Below are positions 44,110 through 57,179 of a DNA stretch of 64,000 nt, piece after piece. This DNA is from Pegea sp. RAD2-039 (lineage: Eukaryota; Chordata; Thaliacea; Salpida; Salpidae): positions 124,001 through 188,000 of the forward strand of contig JAQGEQ010000124.1 in assembly GCA_034620365.1 (NCBI GenBank), in the 5' to 3' direction. The position numbers and the translations under genes are program-made. Under the pieces are notes generated by a model. The model did not search any database. It saw only the letters and a list, made by a program, of their open reading frames with translations, and was not told where the DNA came from. How positions within the stretch are numbered: the first letter of the stretch is position 1; each line of letters opens with the position of its first letter.

Positions 44110-47100
44110 TCGAAATATAAAATCTAAATTGAATTTCAGCAATTAAAGTACGAAGCTAAAATGATTTTTCTCAAAATATTCATACAGATTACATAAAAGT
44201 AGCCATATTAACGGCTTTAGAATCAATTTCTTAACTTCTTAAATTAAATATATTGATTATACTGTGGTTGAAACAAAATACATAAGGTCTATTGAAAGTA
44301 CATCTGGTTTTTATGCAAAATCAATCCTGCAAAATTAAAGAAAATCAGAGCAATCACTTTTAGTTTTTCTCAAGTATAAAAGCAAAACCAGAAGTTTTTG
44401 AAAATAATAAGCAATATATCGATCTAATCGATGATCAGTAAAGCATTTAATAAGAGCTACCCAAATCTTCATTTGGTTTTATAGCTTTCAAGAAACCTAA
44501 ACAAATTAAATATTTGCCGGAAAAATATTACCACAATGACCTTTTCATTTCCAAATTTCATTCAAATTAAAAAACGTAAAAAATTGTTTTTTGAAATTGT
44601 TTGAGATCAATCATTTATTTTATAGGTGTTTGTTAGGAAGGTATGTAGTGCAAGTTTAATGACTCAGCACAACTCTGTTCTAAAAAAGATTGAAAAATCC
44701 TGAAATGGATTCAAATTTTTAAAAAATTAAATAATAATATTGATACTAGTATAAAAGCATTTACAAAAAGCAAAAAGAAAGAGATTTATTGACTATTTAT
44801 AAAAAGTTTAAAATTGTATTGATAAAAAACTTTAAGAATATTTCTCAATACTACCTAATCAACTTACAATTCAAACTGATGATTATAATATGACCATTTA
44901 AAAATTTATCAGCAGTATTTAATTAAGTTGATAATATCTATGTAGGTGAATTGTTAATATATAAAAGCTATTTACTCTATCAATATCATATCAATAATTT
45001 GTAAGTCTTCAGAAACTCTTTACTTAAAATTAAACTTTTTTAATTGATTTACAATTAAAGTTTAGTAAGTAACATTTCTTTTTCTAAAAAAATATTTTTA
45101 AATCTAATTTTATCAATTATATCTGCAGATTACGAATTTAATGAATTAAAACTTAGACCTTCTAATTACCTCTTTGGTCCTAATATTTGACTATAAGAGC
45201 TGTTGAATTTGCAATTTGCAACCACGTGTTAAATAAATCATATAAAATTTAATTCCATGAAACCTTACCTTTAAAATATATTGATTAAAACAAACAAATC
45301 TGACTCAAAAAGATTTATTATTTCTTAAATTTATATTTGTTCTATTAGTGAAGGACTAAGGGCTTATTTACTTAAACAGAGTAACTTAAATATTGTCGAT
45401 CTCTTTATTATAATAAATAAAAAAATGGGCTTAAAGCCAAACTTTAGAAAAACGCCGAGTTGATTCAGTAAGTTTATTATTAACAAATTAATTAGTTAAT
45501 TCAGACAATTCAATGTTTTGGAAATTATCTTTTTATCATAACTTTTTAGATTCAAACAATTTAATATTAAAAACTTTAACAATACTTTGGTCTAAGTTGT
45601 TTGTAAATTAAAGAATATCATAAGATCATGACATCATGATATTCTAAACAATCTTTTTATCATTGTTTAAAAAACATTTTTAAATTACTTTACATTTTGT
45701 GTATATCTAAAATATTATTCTCAAATATATATGAACAAATTTCTTATTAGTTTAATACTTTTATATATTTTATTTTGAAATTTTGAATACTCATTATTTA
45801 CATAATTTATTCGACAAGAAATTTCGGATTTGGTATTTTTCACTTTCCTTTTCCAAACTAGAGTTTTAGCTTGATGAAGCCTAAGTGGTGGTCGTAACCA
45901 ACCAGGCTTTATAGTTTTCATGAGATACTTTTCATTTATAGTCATTTTTGTATACTGTCAATGAGTTCTTCACTCTTTAAAACTTATCTATGCACCTTGT
46001 CTACAATACCCTTTCTTCTCTATGTGTCCTTACATAATCTTGCGTCATAATCATCCAGTAAAAAAATCCTGTCGTTCACTAGAGCATTAAGGATAAGTTT
46101 GTGTAGAAACTGATATTATCAGCATCGTCTGTCAAACAAGAAAACAAGTTTTGATTCAACATTTGATTGAATGTTTACTAACAAAAACCTTGCACACGTT
46201 TCTAAAGTTTTAAATTATTTGACATCAATTTGTAGCTTTTATTTTTCAACCAAGTCTAACGATCTATAAAATAGAATTCTTTCTTTGTAAATAAAGAATG
46301 TCAAATTACATCCTTACTTTTAGAGTATAAATTAGATCATTGGATCTTTAAATATGATTTACTTATGGTTTAAATCAATTAAATAAATTGTAAATGTAGA
46401 TTAAACGCAGATTATTTATAGAAATATTAACAAGAGTATAATTAGGATGATTTAAGCAAACACTTATTCAATTGAGGTATCAGAAACATATGCAATGACT
46501 TAATTTTAATATTTGAAGTAATATTTTACGTTTTTTTACTTTTTTTGATGGCATTTTAATCATGTAAAATATCAACTTTCTTGTTCTAAAGAGCTGTTTT
46601 TCTACTGAAGAATAAATGTTACTGAATTAAAATCGAATTTTTTCTAAGATTGTTTTAGATTAAAATAGAATAAAAATTGTTAAAAAATAATTTCTTTTGG
46701 TTAAAATATCACCTTTTTATCATTAACTGAACAATTTTTTACAGTTTGTAATAATTGAAAAAATATATAAAACTTCAAATCACTGTTAGCTGGCAACAAA
46801 TTTGAGTTAAACATATTCAAAAGGTGTTTTGTTTTTAATATTTTTAAATTGTTGAAATTTACCTATACACGATTTTACTGAATATATTTTGATAATAATT
46901 ATTATTTGTTTATACGTTTCTTATGAACTGCTAAAATTGAACTTTATTTAGAAAACTCAGTTGGAATTTTCGAAAATCTTATCTTCATATATTTTAATAC
47001 GAACGTTCTTTTAACCACCAAATATTTTTCTACAAATGTTTTCGACTAATTTGGTTAGCAGTAGCTTATCAATATGTATCGTTTTTGGTTACAAATACTT

Positions 47101-47995
47101 TTATAATTACTCAACCAAATAATGCTAACAAGAATAAGTTTTTATCATAAAATTAATTGATAAATTGTTTTTCAAATTGGTTTATGGTAATAGTCATTTT
47201 TTAAAACATTTTTATTTTTGTTAACATCTGATTTCAATATTAAAAATGTTTCTAATACATCTAATTTGTTTGTTTTTGCTGTTGTTCACTTGCTGTATCA
47301 TTCTATATTTAAATAACTTTATCTAAATTGCTTAATCTTAAGTAATTAATTTAAATAAAATTAGAGAATAAAACATTTATTCTTTCAAAGCAAACAGTAA
47401 AGAAATTCAAATATTTTATTTCAATAACTGAGATATTCAAAAAACTTAAAATTGAAGATTTGTAAAAAGTTCATATTTTTTGACTTCTAGCTCTATAAAC
47501 ACTTAATTCATAGACCTTGAAGCGTTCACGAATACTTTCTGTGGTTTCTACGGATTGTGAAACAACTTTCTATCTATTTAAAGTCGACACTATAGAGAAA
47601 ATGTTTTCTTGCTTTAGAAATGTTACTTACTCTAATACTTAATTGGCTGACTAGTCTCAAATCAAAACCTTGTCAAGAACAGCAAACTGTTGCTGGATAA
47701 TCATTAAATATAAAATCTTAATTTTTAAGTCATACAACTTTTTAAAAAGTTTAATAATTGAGATTTTGGACGGCTTTATTTCATTTACTTTTCCAATTTT
47801 TATACAATAAGAATTCACAAATAGTTAAGCCAACTTTAAAAGATAAATTTTTAAGCTTTATTCAGATAGAACTTCTGAAAAGGTATTTTGTTAACAGATC
47901 AAGATTTGAAACATTTTTTTAAAGAACTTTTATTATAAATTCTTTCTAACACTTTTAAAACAGTAAGCAACAAAATAACAAACCATTTAACATGA
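44110..47995. other. AT-rich intergenic DNA
   Basis: The only notable open frame is 45,721-45,945 on the minus strand (74 codons, start MTINEKYLMKTIKPG, basic in its first half, with higher GC than its surroundings). It matches no family I know and could be an exon, transposon debris or chance. A taataaataa tail-like sequence at about 45,405 may mark a LINE or SINE remnant. Otherwise nothing is recognised. Confidence 0.4.
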
Positions 47996-48004
47996 TATCA
48001 GTAA

Positions 48005-51000
48005 TTAGCCTTGGGTTTTTTTCTTGTTTTCTTCAAACCAATCACCACCGTATCCTCCACTAATCAACTTACCAAAACTAACATCTTCATTCTTCTCAGC
48101 CCTGTCAATAAAAATTCGACCGCTAGAAGTCGCTAGTGAGTTACAAGAAACATCTACCTAGTATGGGTATGACGTCTTTGTGCGTGAAACGGTTCTGATT
48201 TAATCTGTAAGCAAATAGTTTGAGATGATTAGATCATTTGAACAGTATTCAATTTAAAACAATTGACAGAAAATTAGTCTTCTAAAACATCTTAGATAAA
48301 TGATATCAAGTACAAAACGGTTCAATTGTTCAACAAAAGATCTTTTCAAAATAAGATTCTTTTGAAAAATAAAAATTTAAAAAGAGAAGTCATGTTAAGA
48401 TCTCAAAAAAAAATGGATATTTATATCTACATCTGTCAGTTAGATCAGTAGCACCCTAATTTACAAAAACTCCTAGGCCTACAGATCAATTGAAGAAAAC
48501 TTAAAAGATTTAAAGTGATTTACAAAGGTTTGTTTACAGGAAAAAAATGTTAATAAAAGTTTTATGGCTTATAAATAGTTACTACTAACTCGTAATGATA
48601 AAATTGAAAGAAATTATTAATAGTAACTGAAATAAATAAAAAGAAAATTGAAAACAAACATATGTAACTCTGATACAAGTGGTTAGAGTTTAAAGATCAG
48701 AATAATTAGAAGAAGAAATCATATTTTGATCTTAAAGAGATGGAAGATATCAAAACAAACTGATGTAACTCTGATACAAGTTGTTAGAAAGTTTGAATAT
48801 CAGAATAATTATAAGAAGAAATCATATTTTGATCTTAATGAGATGGAAGATATCAAAACAAACAGATGTAACTCTGAGACAAGTGGCTAGAGAGTTTAAA
48901 CATTAGAATAATTAGAAAGAATCATATTTTGATCTTAAAAAAATGGAGATAGCAAAACAAACAGATGAAACTCTGATACAAGGTGTTAGAGAGTTTAAAC
49001 ATCAGAATAATTCGAAGAAATCATATTTTGATCATAATGAGATGGAAGATATCAAAACAAACTGATGTAACTCTGATACAAGTGGTTAAAAAGTTTAAAG
49101 ATCAGAAGAAGAAATCATATTTTGATCTTAATGAGATGGAAGATATCAAAACAAACTGATGTAACTCTGATACAAGTGATTAAAAAGTTTGAACATCAGA
49201 ATAATTATAAGAATAAATCATATTTTGATCTACACATTTATGCTACAAAATAACATTTATGTTTTACAAGAGCGGATACAGTAAAAAGAAACAAAAGTAT
49301 TGATTTTTGAAGTATCTAAAATCGTTGGCAACAATTTTCATTACTAAATATTTCAAATCAACTGTAACATACTTCCTCATAATCACTTGTGTGAAACGGC
49401 GGGTGGCTTATGGTGTTTTTTCTCTGGTTGTTTTGACACTGTTGTCTCGCCCAACTAGAGGTATCTTCATTAGTACCATTAGATGCTTTCTCATTTCCAG
49501 TAGTGTCTGAAGAACCATTTTTTTCATACACCATATACTCAGGAGCCTTCCAATCACTCTTAGATAATCTGAATGTGAATAAAGTTGTTAAAATATATTG
49601 ATTGTTTGATTATACCGAAAAAGTTGAAGATTTTGGTCAATTATTAACTTTTTCTGTAGTTATCAACAAAGTTTTTTTCAAAATAAGTCACCATGCTATT
49701 ATATGATAAATCTTTAAGTTGCAAATGAAGCAGAGAATAAAAAGAGAATATCTTTTGTTAGATGCCGCAAAAGATGTAGGAATAAAACTGAATATAAGCT
49801 TGGATTAGTTTTTGATTTACTAAAATCTGATTAAAATTGAAATTTATCTTTCAGGTCGAAGACGAAAATTTTAAAAACTTTCCAATCTAATTTTATTTTG
49901 AAGGTTTTAAAATAAATTAAGAGATGAAAGATTTTTAAGGAAATTGAAACAAAATTGAAATTATCAAAAATATCAAATATCATGATTTCATCAATTTTTA
50001 AACAACAAAATAATACCAAAGATAGAAAGTTTACAGATCAGAATAAATATCAAAAAACTCATGTTTACATTTATTAGTTAAAAGATGAAAAGCAAACAGA
50101 AGTAATAAGAATAACTAGCTGGTTCAGTTGAATTTTATCACTAAAGCTATCAAAATAGCAGAGTACTTGAAGATCAGAAGAAATAGAAGAAGAAATCATA
50201 TTTTGATCTTAATGAGATGGAAAATATCAAAACAAACAGATGTAACTCTGATACAAGTGGTTAGAAAGTTTGAAGATCAGAAGAAATAGAAGAAATCATA
50301 TTTTGAACTGAAAGAGATGGAAGATATCAAAACAAACAGATGTAACTGTGATACAAGTTGTTAGAAAGTTTGAAGATCAGAAGAAATAGAAGATGAAGTC
50401 ATATTTTGATCTTAATGAGATGGAAAATATCAAAACAAACTGATGTAACTCTGATACAAGTTGTTAGAAAGTTTGAACATCAGAAGAATTAGAAGAAGAA
50501 ATCATATTTTGATCTTAATGAGATGGAAGATATCAATACAAACTGATGAAACTCTGATACAAGTGGTTATAGAGTTTGAACATCAGAATAATTAGAAGAA
50601 GAAATCATATTTTAATCTTAAAGAGATGGAAGATATCAAATCAAACAGATGTAACTCTGATACAAGGTGTTAGAGAGTTTGAACATCAGAATAATTAGAA
50701 GAAGAAACCATATTTTGATCTGAAAGATATGGAAGATATCAAAAGAAACAGATGTAACTCTGATACAAGTTGTTAGAGAGTTTGAAGATCAGAATAATTA
50801 AAAAAAGAAATTATATTTTGATCTTAATGAGATGGAAGATATCAAAACAAACTGATGAAACTCTGATACAAGTGGTTAGAGAGTTTGAAGATCAGAATAA
50901 TTAGAAGAAGAAATCATATTTTGATCTTAAAGAGATGGAAGATATAAAAACAAACAGATATAACTCTGATAAAAGTGGTTAGAGAGTTTGAGCATCAAAA

Positions 51001-53161
51001 GAATTAGAAGAAATCATATTTTGATCTAAAAGAGATGGAAGATATCAAAACAAACTGATGAAACTCTGATACAAGTTGTTAGAAAGTTTGAACATCAGAA
51101 GAATTAGAAAATATTATATTTTGATCTTAAAGAGATGGAAGATACCAAAACAAACAGATGTAACTCTGATACAAGTTGTTAGAGAGTTTGAAGATCAGAA
51201 TAATTAAAAAAAGAAATTATATTTTGATCTTAATGAGATGGAAGATATCAAAACAAACTGATGAAACTCTGATACAAGTGGTTAGAGAGTTTGAAGATCA
51301 GAATAATTAGAAGAAGAAATCATATTTTGATCTTAAAGAGATGGAAGATACCAAAACAAACAGATGTAACTCTGATACAAGTTGTTAGAAAGTTTGAACA
51401 TCAGAATAATTAGAAATCATATTTTGATCTTAATGAGATGGAAGATATCAAAACAAACTGATGTAACTCTGATACAAGTGGTTAGAAAGTTTAAAATTCA
51501 GAATAATTAGAAAAAATCATATTTTGATCATAATGAGATGGAAGATATCAAAACAAACTGATGTAACTCTGATACAAGTGGTTATAGAGTCTAAATATCA
51601 GAATAATTAAAAAAAGAAATTATATTTTGATCTTAATGAGATGGAAGATATCAAAACAAACAGATGTAACTCTGATACAAGTGGTTAGAGAGTTTGAAGA
51701 TCAGAATAATTAAAAAAAGAAATTATATTTTGATCTTAATGAGATGGAAGATATCAAAACAAACTGATGTAACTCTGATACAAGTGGTTATAGAGTTTGA
51801 AGATCAGAATAATTAGAAGAAGAAACCATATTTTGATCTGAAAGATATGGAAGATATCAAAAGAAACAGATGTAACGCTGATACAAGTGGTTAGATACTT
51901 TAAACATCAGAAGAATTAGAAGAAGAAGTCATATTTTGATCTTAATGAGATAGAAGATATCAAAACAAACTGATGTAACTCTGATACAAGTGGTTATAGA
52001 GTTTGAACATCAGAATAATTAGAAGAAATCATATTTTGATCTTAATGAGATGGAAGATATCAAAACAAACTGATGAAACTCTGATACAAGTGGTTATAGA
52101 GTTTGAACATCAGAATAATTAGAAGAAATCATATTTTAATCTTAATGAGATGGAAGATATCAAAACAAACTGATGAAACTCTGATATAAGTGGTTAGAGA
52201 GTTTGAAGATCAGATTAATTAGAAGAAGAAATCATATTTTGATCTTAAAGAGATGGAAGATATCAAAACAAACAGATGTAACTCTGATAAAAGTGGTTAG
52301 AAGGTTTAAAAATCATAATAATTAGAAGAAACCATATTTGGATCTATAATAGATAAAAGATAACAGAATAAACAGATGTAACCTTGAGGCAAGTTTCTAG
52401 AAAGTTTGAAGATCAAAATAATTAGAAGATAAAACCATATTTAACTCTTTATGAAAAAGATGTGAGTATATCGCCTTGGGACAAATGTTTACAGTTTGAA
52501 GTATAATTAGAAGATGAAGTCACATTTTGATCTTTGATAACCTAGACTAAAAGATAAATAAAACTAACATCTGTTTTCCTTCATCTTCAGACATTTGATG
52601 ATGCCCAAACCAGTTGGACTTTTCAGTAGACTTCGTAGGAGTTTGAGCTTCCTAAAAGTAATCAAATGATAAAAGAAACCTTCAAAAATATTACTCACTG
52701 GTTGAGGATTTAAAAGATCTTTTACACCTCCTTGTTTGGAGAGCTTCACATAACTAGAATCGCTCTCATGTACATCACTTCTAAAACTAAAAAGTTTTAT
52801 TTTTAAATTTTCATCAGTGAATAGAAAATATAAATTTATTTGATTAATAAGATTAAGAAATCTGTGATTTTTAAGCGAAAAACTTCCAAATCAGCAATTT
52901 CATGAAAAATTAAATTAGTAGCAGCACCTTGACATGGAAAAACTCAACAAAAAATCTTTTGGTTGATAAAGATAAAACAAATCTTATTAATGATGAGTAC
53001 ACAAAAAAGTTGTATAAAAATCCTCACTTCTTCTTTTCTTCCTCTGGTCCAAGTTTTACAGATAATCCAGGTATTTGAGAAGTGATTGGAGCTTCAACCT
53101 TTTTAGGAGATCCATTTTTATCAGAATCATAATACCAGGATTGGCTTGTAGAAGAGCTCAT
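48005..53161 (-). CDS. C7orf57: C7orf57-like conserved protein (6 exons)
   Basis: Exons are 53,161-53,028, 52,780-52,699, 52,651-52,569, 49,568-49,373, 48,204-48,158 and 48,101-48,005. All junctions are GT-AG and phases agree, giving 212 residues from MSSSTSQSWYY to the stop at 48,005. Conserved blocks shared with vertebrate C7orf57 as I recall it: S-Q-I-P-G-L near residue 30, S-S-Y-V-K-L-S-K-Q-G-G in exon 2, N-W-F-G-H-H in exon 3, A-P-E-Y-M-V-Y-E in exon 4 and F-G-K-L-I-S-G-G-Y in exon 6. No known catalytic domain, membrane segment or signal peptide is seen. The family is thought to be linked to cilia, so a role in ciliated or sperm cells is inferred; the X-box upstream supports it. Introns 3 (3.0 kb) and 4 (1.17 kb) are filled by a minisatellite. 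The joining of exons 4 and 5 is the least certain step. Confidence 0.82.
48650..49232. repeat. ~100-bp minisatellite array in intron 4
   Basis: About six head-to-tail units of 95-103 bp. Each contains atcatattttgatctt, gagatggaagatatcaaaac and aactctgatacaagtggtta. This is the same unit as the array in intron 3, on the other side of exon 4. Confidence 0.95.
50020..52540. repeat. ~100-bp minisatellite array in intron 3
   Basis: About 22 good units lie between 50,165 and 52,345, with degenerate units at both edges (50,020-50,165 and 52,345-52,540). Units vary by small indels and by agaagaag runs at the junction. A multi-unit block at about 50,795-50,950 is repeated nearly exactly at 51,195-51,350, the signature of unequal exchange within the array. 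No open reading frame runs through the units. Confidence 0.95.
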
Positions 53162-53777
53162 AATTGTATAAAATTTAAATTTAAATCTGTAGGAAATATA
53201 TTAATAAATGAATAAAATAATAAATACTAATAAATAAAATGAAAGATAATTGATATAGTTTTAATTAATATTTTTATATTTTATAAAATAGTTAGGCCAT
53301 TATTTATAAAACTAAGAATTACTTTAATAAATAGTTTGAAAATAAAAATAAATAATTTTGTATGAAAATTCATTTGATAAAAAAAAAATTGGATATTATT
53401 TTAATTAATTTTTTAAGGAAAATTTAAAATTTCTTATATAACATATAAATAAAATTATTTAAATATTGAGGTATTTAAATTAAAAATATAAATAAAATTA
53501 TATATTATAAAAATCACAACACTCACAAAATAAATTTAATAAAAAATATTAAAATAAAATTTTTACTTATTTATAGTGAATAAAGTTTTAAAAAAAAGTA
53601 AATTAATAAACATCAAACGAACAATAGCACTTCTAAAAAAGTTCAATAGAAAATTCTTATTAAATAATAAATAATACAAAACGAAAAAGTGGACGACACT
53701 CATACTTCAAAATGAAGTACTCTAAACTCTTCTAAACGTCTAAACTCTTCAGGCTTCAAGTTAAATTAAACGCGCCA

Positions 53778-53791
53778 GTTTCTATAGAAAC
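53778..53791. promoter_or_regulatory. Candidate RFX X-box upstream of the C7orf57-like gene
   Basis: GTTTCTATAGAAAC is a perfect inverted repeat matching the RYYNYYATRRNRAC consensus bound by RFX factors, which control ciliary genes in animals. It lies 617 bp upstream of the start codon, next to a small GC-rich patch (cgcgcc). The distance is larger than the usual ~150 bp, so either a 5' UTR intron or chance must be considered. Confidence 0.5.
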
Positions 53792-53799
53792 ATAATAAC

Positions 53800-56700
53800 G
53801 TTTGAATTTCGATATTAAAAATAGAGCTACAGCTAGAATTAAGCTAGTAAACAAACCGTTAAGAAATAAAAATTTAAATAGAATTAATTAACAACTGAAA
53901 AAAGTAAAATAACAAACATTGTTATATGGTAATTTCTAATTAGATTATGTACTAGGATGATGAACATTATTTCTCCCGAAGAAATTGTTTCTATTGCTGT
54001 AAGTTTATTACAGTTATTAGAAATTTGTTTTAAAACTCGATTATCAATTAATTTTAAATTATTTTTTTTCAATTTTTCTGCCGTAGTATCAAAAACTTAT
54101 TGAAAATAATTTTTTTAGGAAAGTATTTGAAATTTTATGTAATTAAACTAATTTAATGTCAATATAATAGATATAATTTAATTTAAAAAAACCTTTATTT
54201 AAAGCTTTTTTTAAGTTTGAAAAAAAATGCTTTTTCAAAAAAGTATAACTTTATTAAAAATTACGAAAAAAATATAAACAAACTAGTTCGTTAAATATTT
54301 TAAAAGAATTCAAATTCAAAATAAAAAAAAGTAATTAGAAACAGTAAATAACATAAAACCAAATTTTGAGTGATGGAAAATTTATTTAAAAACTAATAAT
54401 TTCGGTATATTTAGATTACCTGAAAATTCATACAACGTTTTACTTTTTTATGTAGAAACGATCTTCGGTTAAAAGATTTTTACTTCTAATAAAATCCGTG
54501 GTTCAAAGCAAATATAAAAAAAATTAATTAGTTTGATTTATAAACTTTAATTTCAACAAAAATTTGTTGCAAACAAAAAATAAAAAACATCTTGTCTACT
54601 TCCTACAGTAATTAATTAATCATCAGTTAATTTTTGTGCCGAGATTTGAATATCGAAAGAAGTTCACAGTCATACTATTTCTATAAATGGGTTTTGATCA
54701 CAATAGATAACGCACTGACCTTAACCTTAATATCCGTTATAGACGTTTTCATCTGGAATTATTCCTATAATCTTTATTCTCTCTAAGCAACCACACGAGA
54801 GTTCCCATTAGAACAAACTTTTTTAATAATTTTTTATTATTTTTAGCAAATTCTGACAATAATCTTTAATTATTTATTGTAATTTATTAATATTGAATTT
54901 AATAACCAATTACTAACTACAATTAAAAAATAACTTATTTTTATACATAATACTACCTTCCCACAATTCAGAAAATTTTTTACTCCAAAAAATATAGAGG
55001 TTTTAAAACAATTGAAAAATTTATTAGTTTTTTATAAATTTTAATCAGAGACTTGCAAAAGATTATTTCAAAATATTTGGATGTAAATTCAAAAATTTAA
55101 TTTAATAATTTTATTCGAATGATTTTTTAAACCATTAATTGTTAAACTATATTTTTGATGAGTTTGAGAGTTAAAAGCTTGTAGCTGTTTATATATTCAT
55201 AAATAACAATCAAAATAAAAAGTTTTTTTCTCTCTGTCCTTAATATTGTTTAATATATTAATATTATATTTCATTTAAGTAAAAATATTTAAGGTATAAT
55301 CAATTCTTTTAAAAAGAATAAATAAGAGGTAAAATTTATTTTGAATAATCTTGAAAAATCAATTATTTTTAAGTTATGAAAGATTCATTTAAAAACTTTT
55401 TAAATTAGCCGAATTTATTGGTTTGAGTTTTTGTTAAATTTTTCAGACTGTAAAAGCTTTAAAATACTCAAAAATAATTTTAAAATTTAAACCGCTCTCT
55501 ACTCTGTAAACAACTGAAGAGTACAGAAGAAGACCCAGCTTTAAAGAAAAGCAAGAAATCCTAAACACGTTTTATTCTGCGTCTTACTTTGTTTTTATTT
55601 GTTTTTAATGTTGCTCACCGCACATCCAGCATGGCCTCTATTGTTGTTATTATGTTTATCGCTTTTTTTCTCAGAAATTATTATTAATAATTTGCAAATT
55701 TCTCTGATTTATTTTCTAATTTTTATTAGATTTCAATTATTAGTAAAATTTTAGATAAAATAAAAATGTAACTCCATTAAACGCTTATATAAATTAATAT
55801 TTAAGTTAATTTATTTGAAACTTTTTTAAGCAAAAATAGTTAATAAAAATTCCGATTATTTATAGTTTTAAAATAAATAAACTTATAAACTTTATTACGT
55901 TTACAGTAGAACTTAAAATAGAAAAGTTTATACAAAACTGTTGAAATAAAATTTAAAAATATCATTTGAGCATGTGCTTTAAAAATATATCAATTTATAA
56001 TCTAAAAATTATTCAGAAAATAAACTAAATGTTTTTCGTTAAAAATTTAGTATTTGCGTCTTGACCAAATAAAGTTTTTTAACAAAATTGTTTTTTGATG
56101 ATTTAATGTCAATTTATAGAAGATAAAAAAAGACTTGAGAGAAAAAACGCAAAAATTGTACCCTGTCCAAAAATAATAATTTGTTGTTAAATATTTATAA
56201 TAAAAAATTTATAATTAACTCATTTAGTAACATCAACTTTTTGCTGTATGATTTTTTATTGCTTTCTTATGAGTAAAGTAAATTTTATATTATTTATCTT
56301 GAACCTAGAGTTATTTATTCTTTATTTTTTGTTGATATAAATTTTGTTGTGTTTAAGTTTAGAGTAATATTGAAACGTTCATTGAAAGTTTAGAAATAAG
56401 TTTTTAACTTTTAGTTTTAAAAATCGGTTGTAAGAAAGCTTTTGAAAAACTCAAAAAGCATTACTTATTAGATACTTGAGTAAATTTATAGTTGATTTAT
56501 ATGTTTAATTTTACCTTATGTGACTTAAACAATTTTTAATTATTCTTAATCTTGATTTACAATGTTATTGTTTAGAAATACTGAAGAAGAAAACAGAAAA
56601 AAGTTATTTTAAAGATATGTAACTAAATATTTGTAATAGCAGTTTTTTTGGTTGTAATAAAGTTTAATTAAAGTAATAGAGTTATAGAAATATGATAATT

Positions 56701-56960
56701 TTTTAACAGCATGTCTTAATCCAATCAACTAAGAAATACTTCTTTTTAACAAAAACCTTATAAAGTTTTACTAAAAAAGATTTAAATTAAATATCTTTAG
56801 ATTTAAATCTACCTTTAAATATTCCAAAAATTTAGGAAGGTTAAAGCGAAACGGTAAATTTGTATTTCAGTAAACAACAAACTGTTTATATCATAAGATT
56901 TTAGATAACCTCTGATCTTTTTGAAAAATAATTTTTAAACAATTCGGAAAGAATTTTTCT
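53800..56960. other. AT-rich intergenic DNA
   Basis: No exon supported. Slightly GC-richer islands lie at 54,650-54,810 and 55,500-55,680. In the second, the minus strand has an ATG followed five codons later by a gtgagc donor, which could be a first coding exon, but I find no matching downstream exon. Left unassigned. Confidence 0.4.
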
Positions 56961-56966
56961 TTTTCA

Positions 56967-57179
56967 ATGGATTCCTGGGATGATTCGAATACAGAAACTA
57001 ATCCAAAGAAGATTTTATTATTCTTTTTACCGGTTATTAACATTTGGCTGCTTGCAATAATTGGATTTATTATTTACAAGTTATTAAAAGTAGGAAATAT
57101 AATCAATAGAAGAAATAACTCTACAATGGAACGCAGACCACCGACTAGATTAGAAGATAATAATCTCATCAACATCTAA
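56967..57179 (+). CDS. Small single-pass membrane protein (70 aa), unknown
   Basis: The start is MDSWDDSNTETNPKK. An acidic 15-residue N-terminus is followed by a strong hydrophobic segment (I-L-L-F-F-L-P-V-I-N-I-W-L-L-A-I-I-G-F-I-I-Y, residues ~16-37) and a basic, polar C-terminus (R-R-N-N-S-T, then E-R-R-P-P-T-R). I recognise no family. The membrane core I-I-G-F-I-I-Y-K-L-L resembles the decayed segments at 35.9 and 36.2 kb and, more loosely, the membrane segment of lectin-like protein 2, so it may be a relative that lost its ectodomain or the last exon of a larger gene. Composition is more gene-like than the flanks. Confidence 0.45.
   Translation: MDSWDDSNTETNPKKILLFFLPVINIWLLAIIGFIIYKLLKVGNIINRRNNSTMERRPPTRLEDNNLINI

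Noticed and set aside
43949..44146. A plus-strand open frame opposite the dehydrogenase exon 1
   Set aside because: It is the antisense of a well-supported coding exon.
45721..45945. A 74-codon minus-strand frame with relatively high GC
   Set aside because: No recognisable family, no clear splice context and an AT-rich second half; mentioned in the spacer entry only.
48650..52540. Regularly spaced ~100-bp repeats suggesting a CRISPR-like array
   Set aside because: The repeats are contiguous with no unique spacers and lie in introns of an animal gene, so this is a minisatellite.
55600..55680. A signal-peptide-like ATG frame on the plus strand and an ATG plus gtgagc donor on the minus strand
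   Set aside because: Neither could be joined to a downstream exon that makes a plausible protein.
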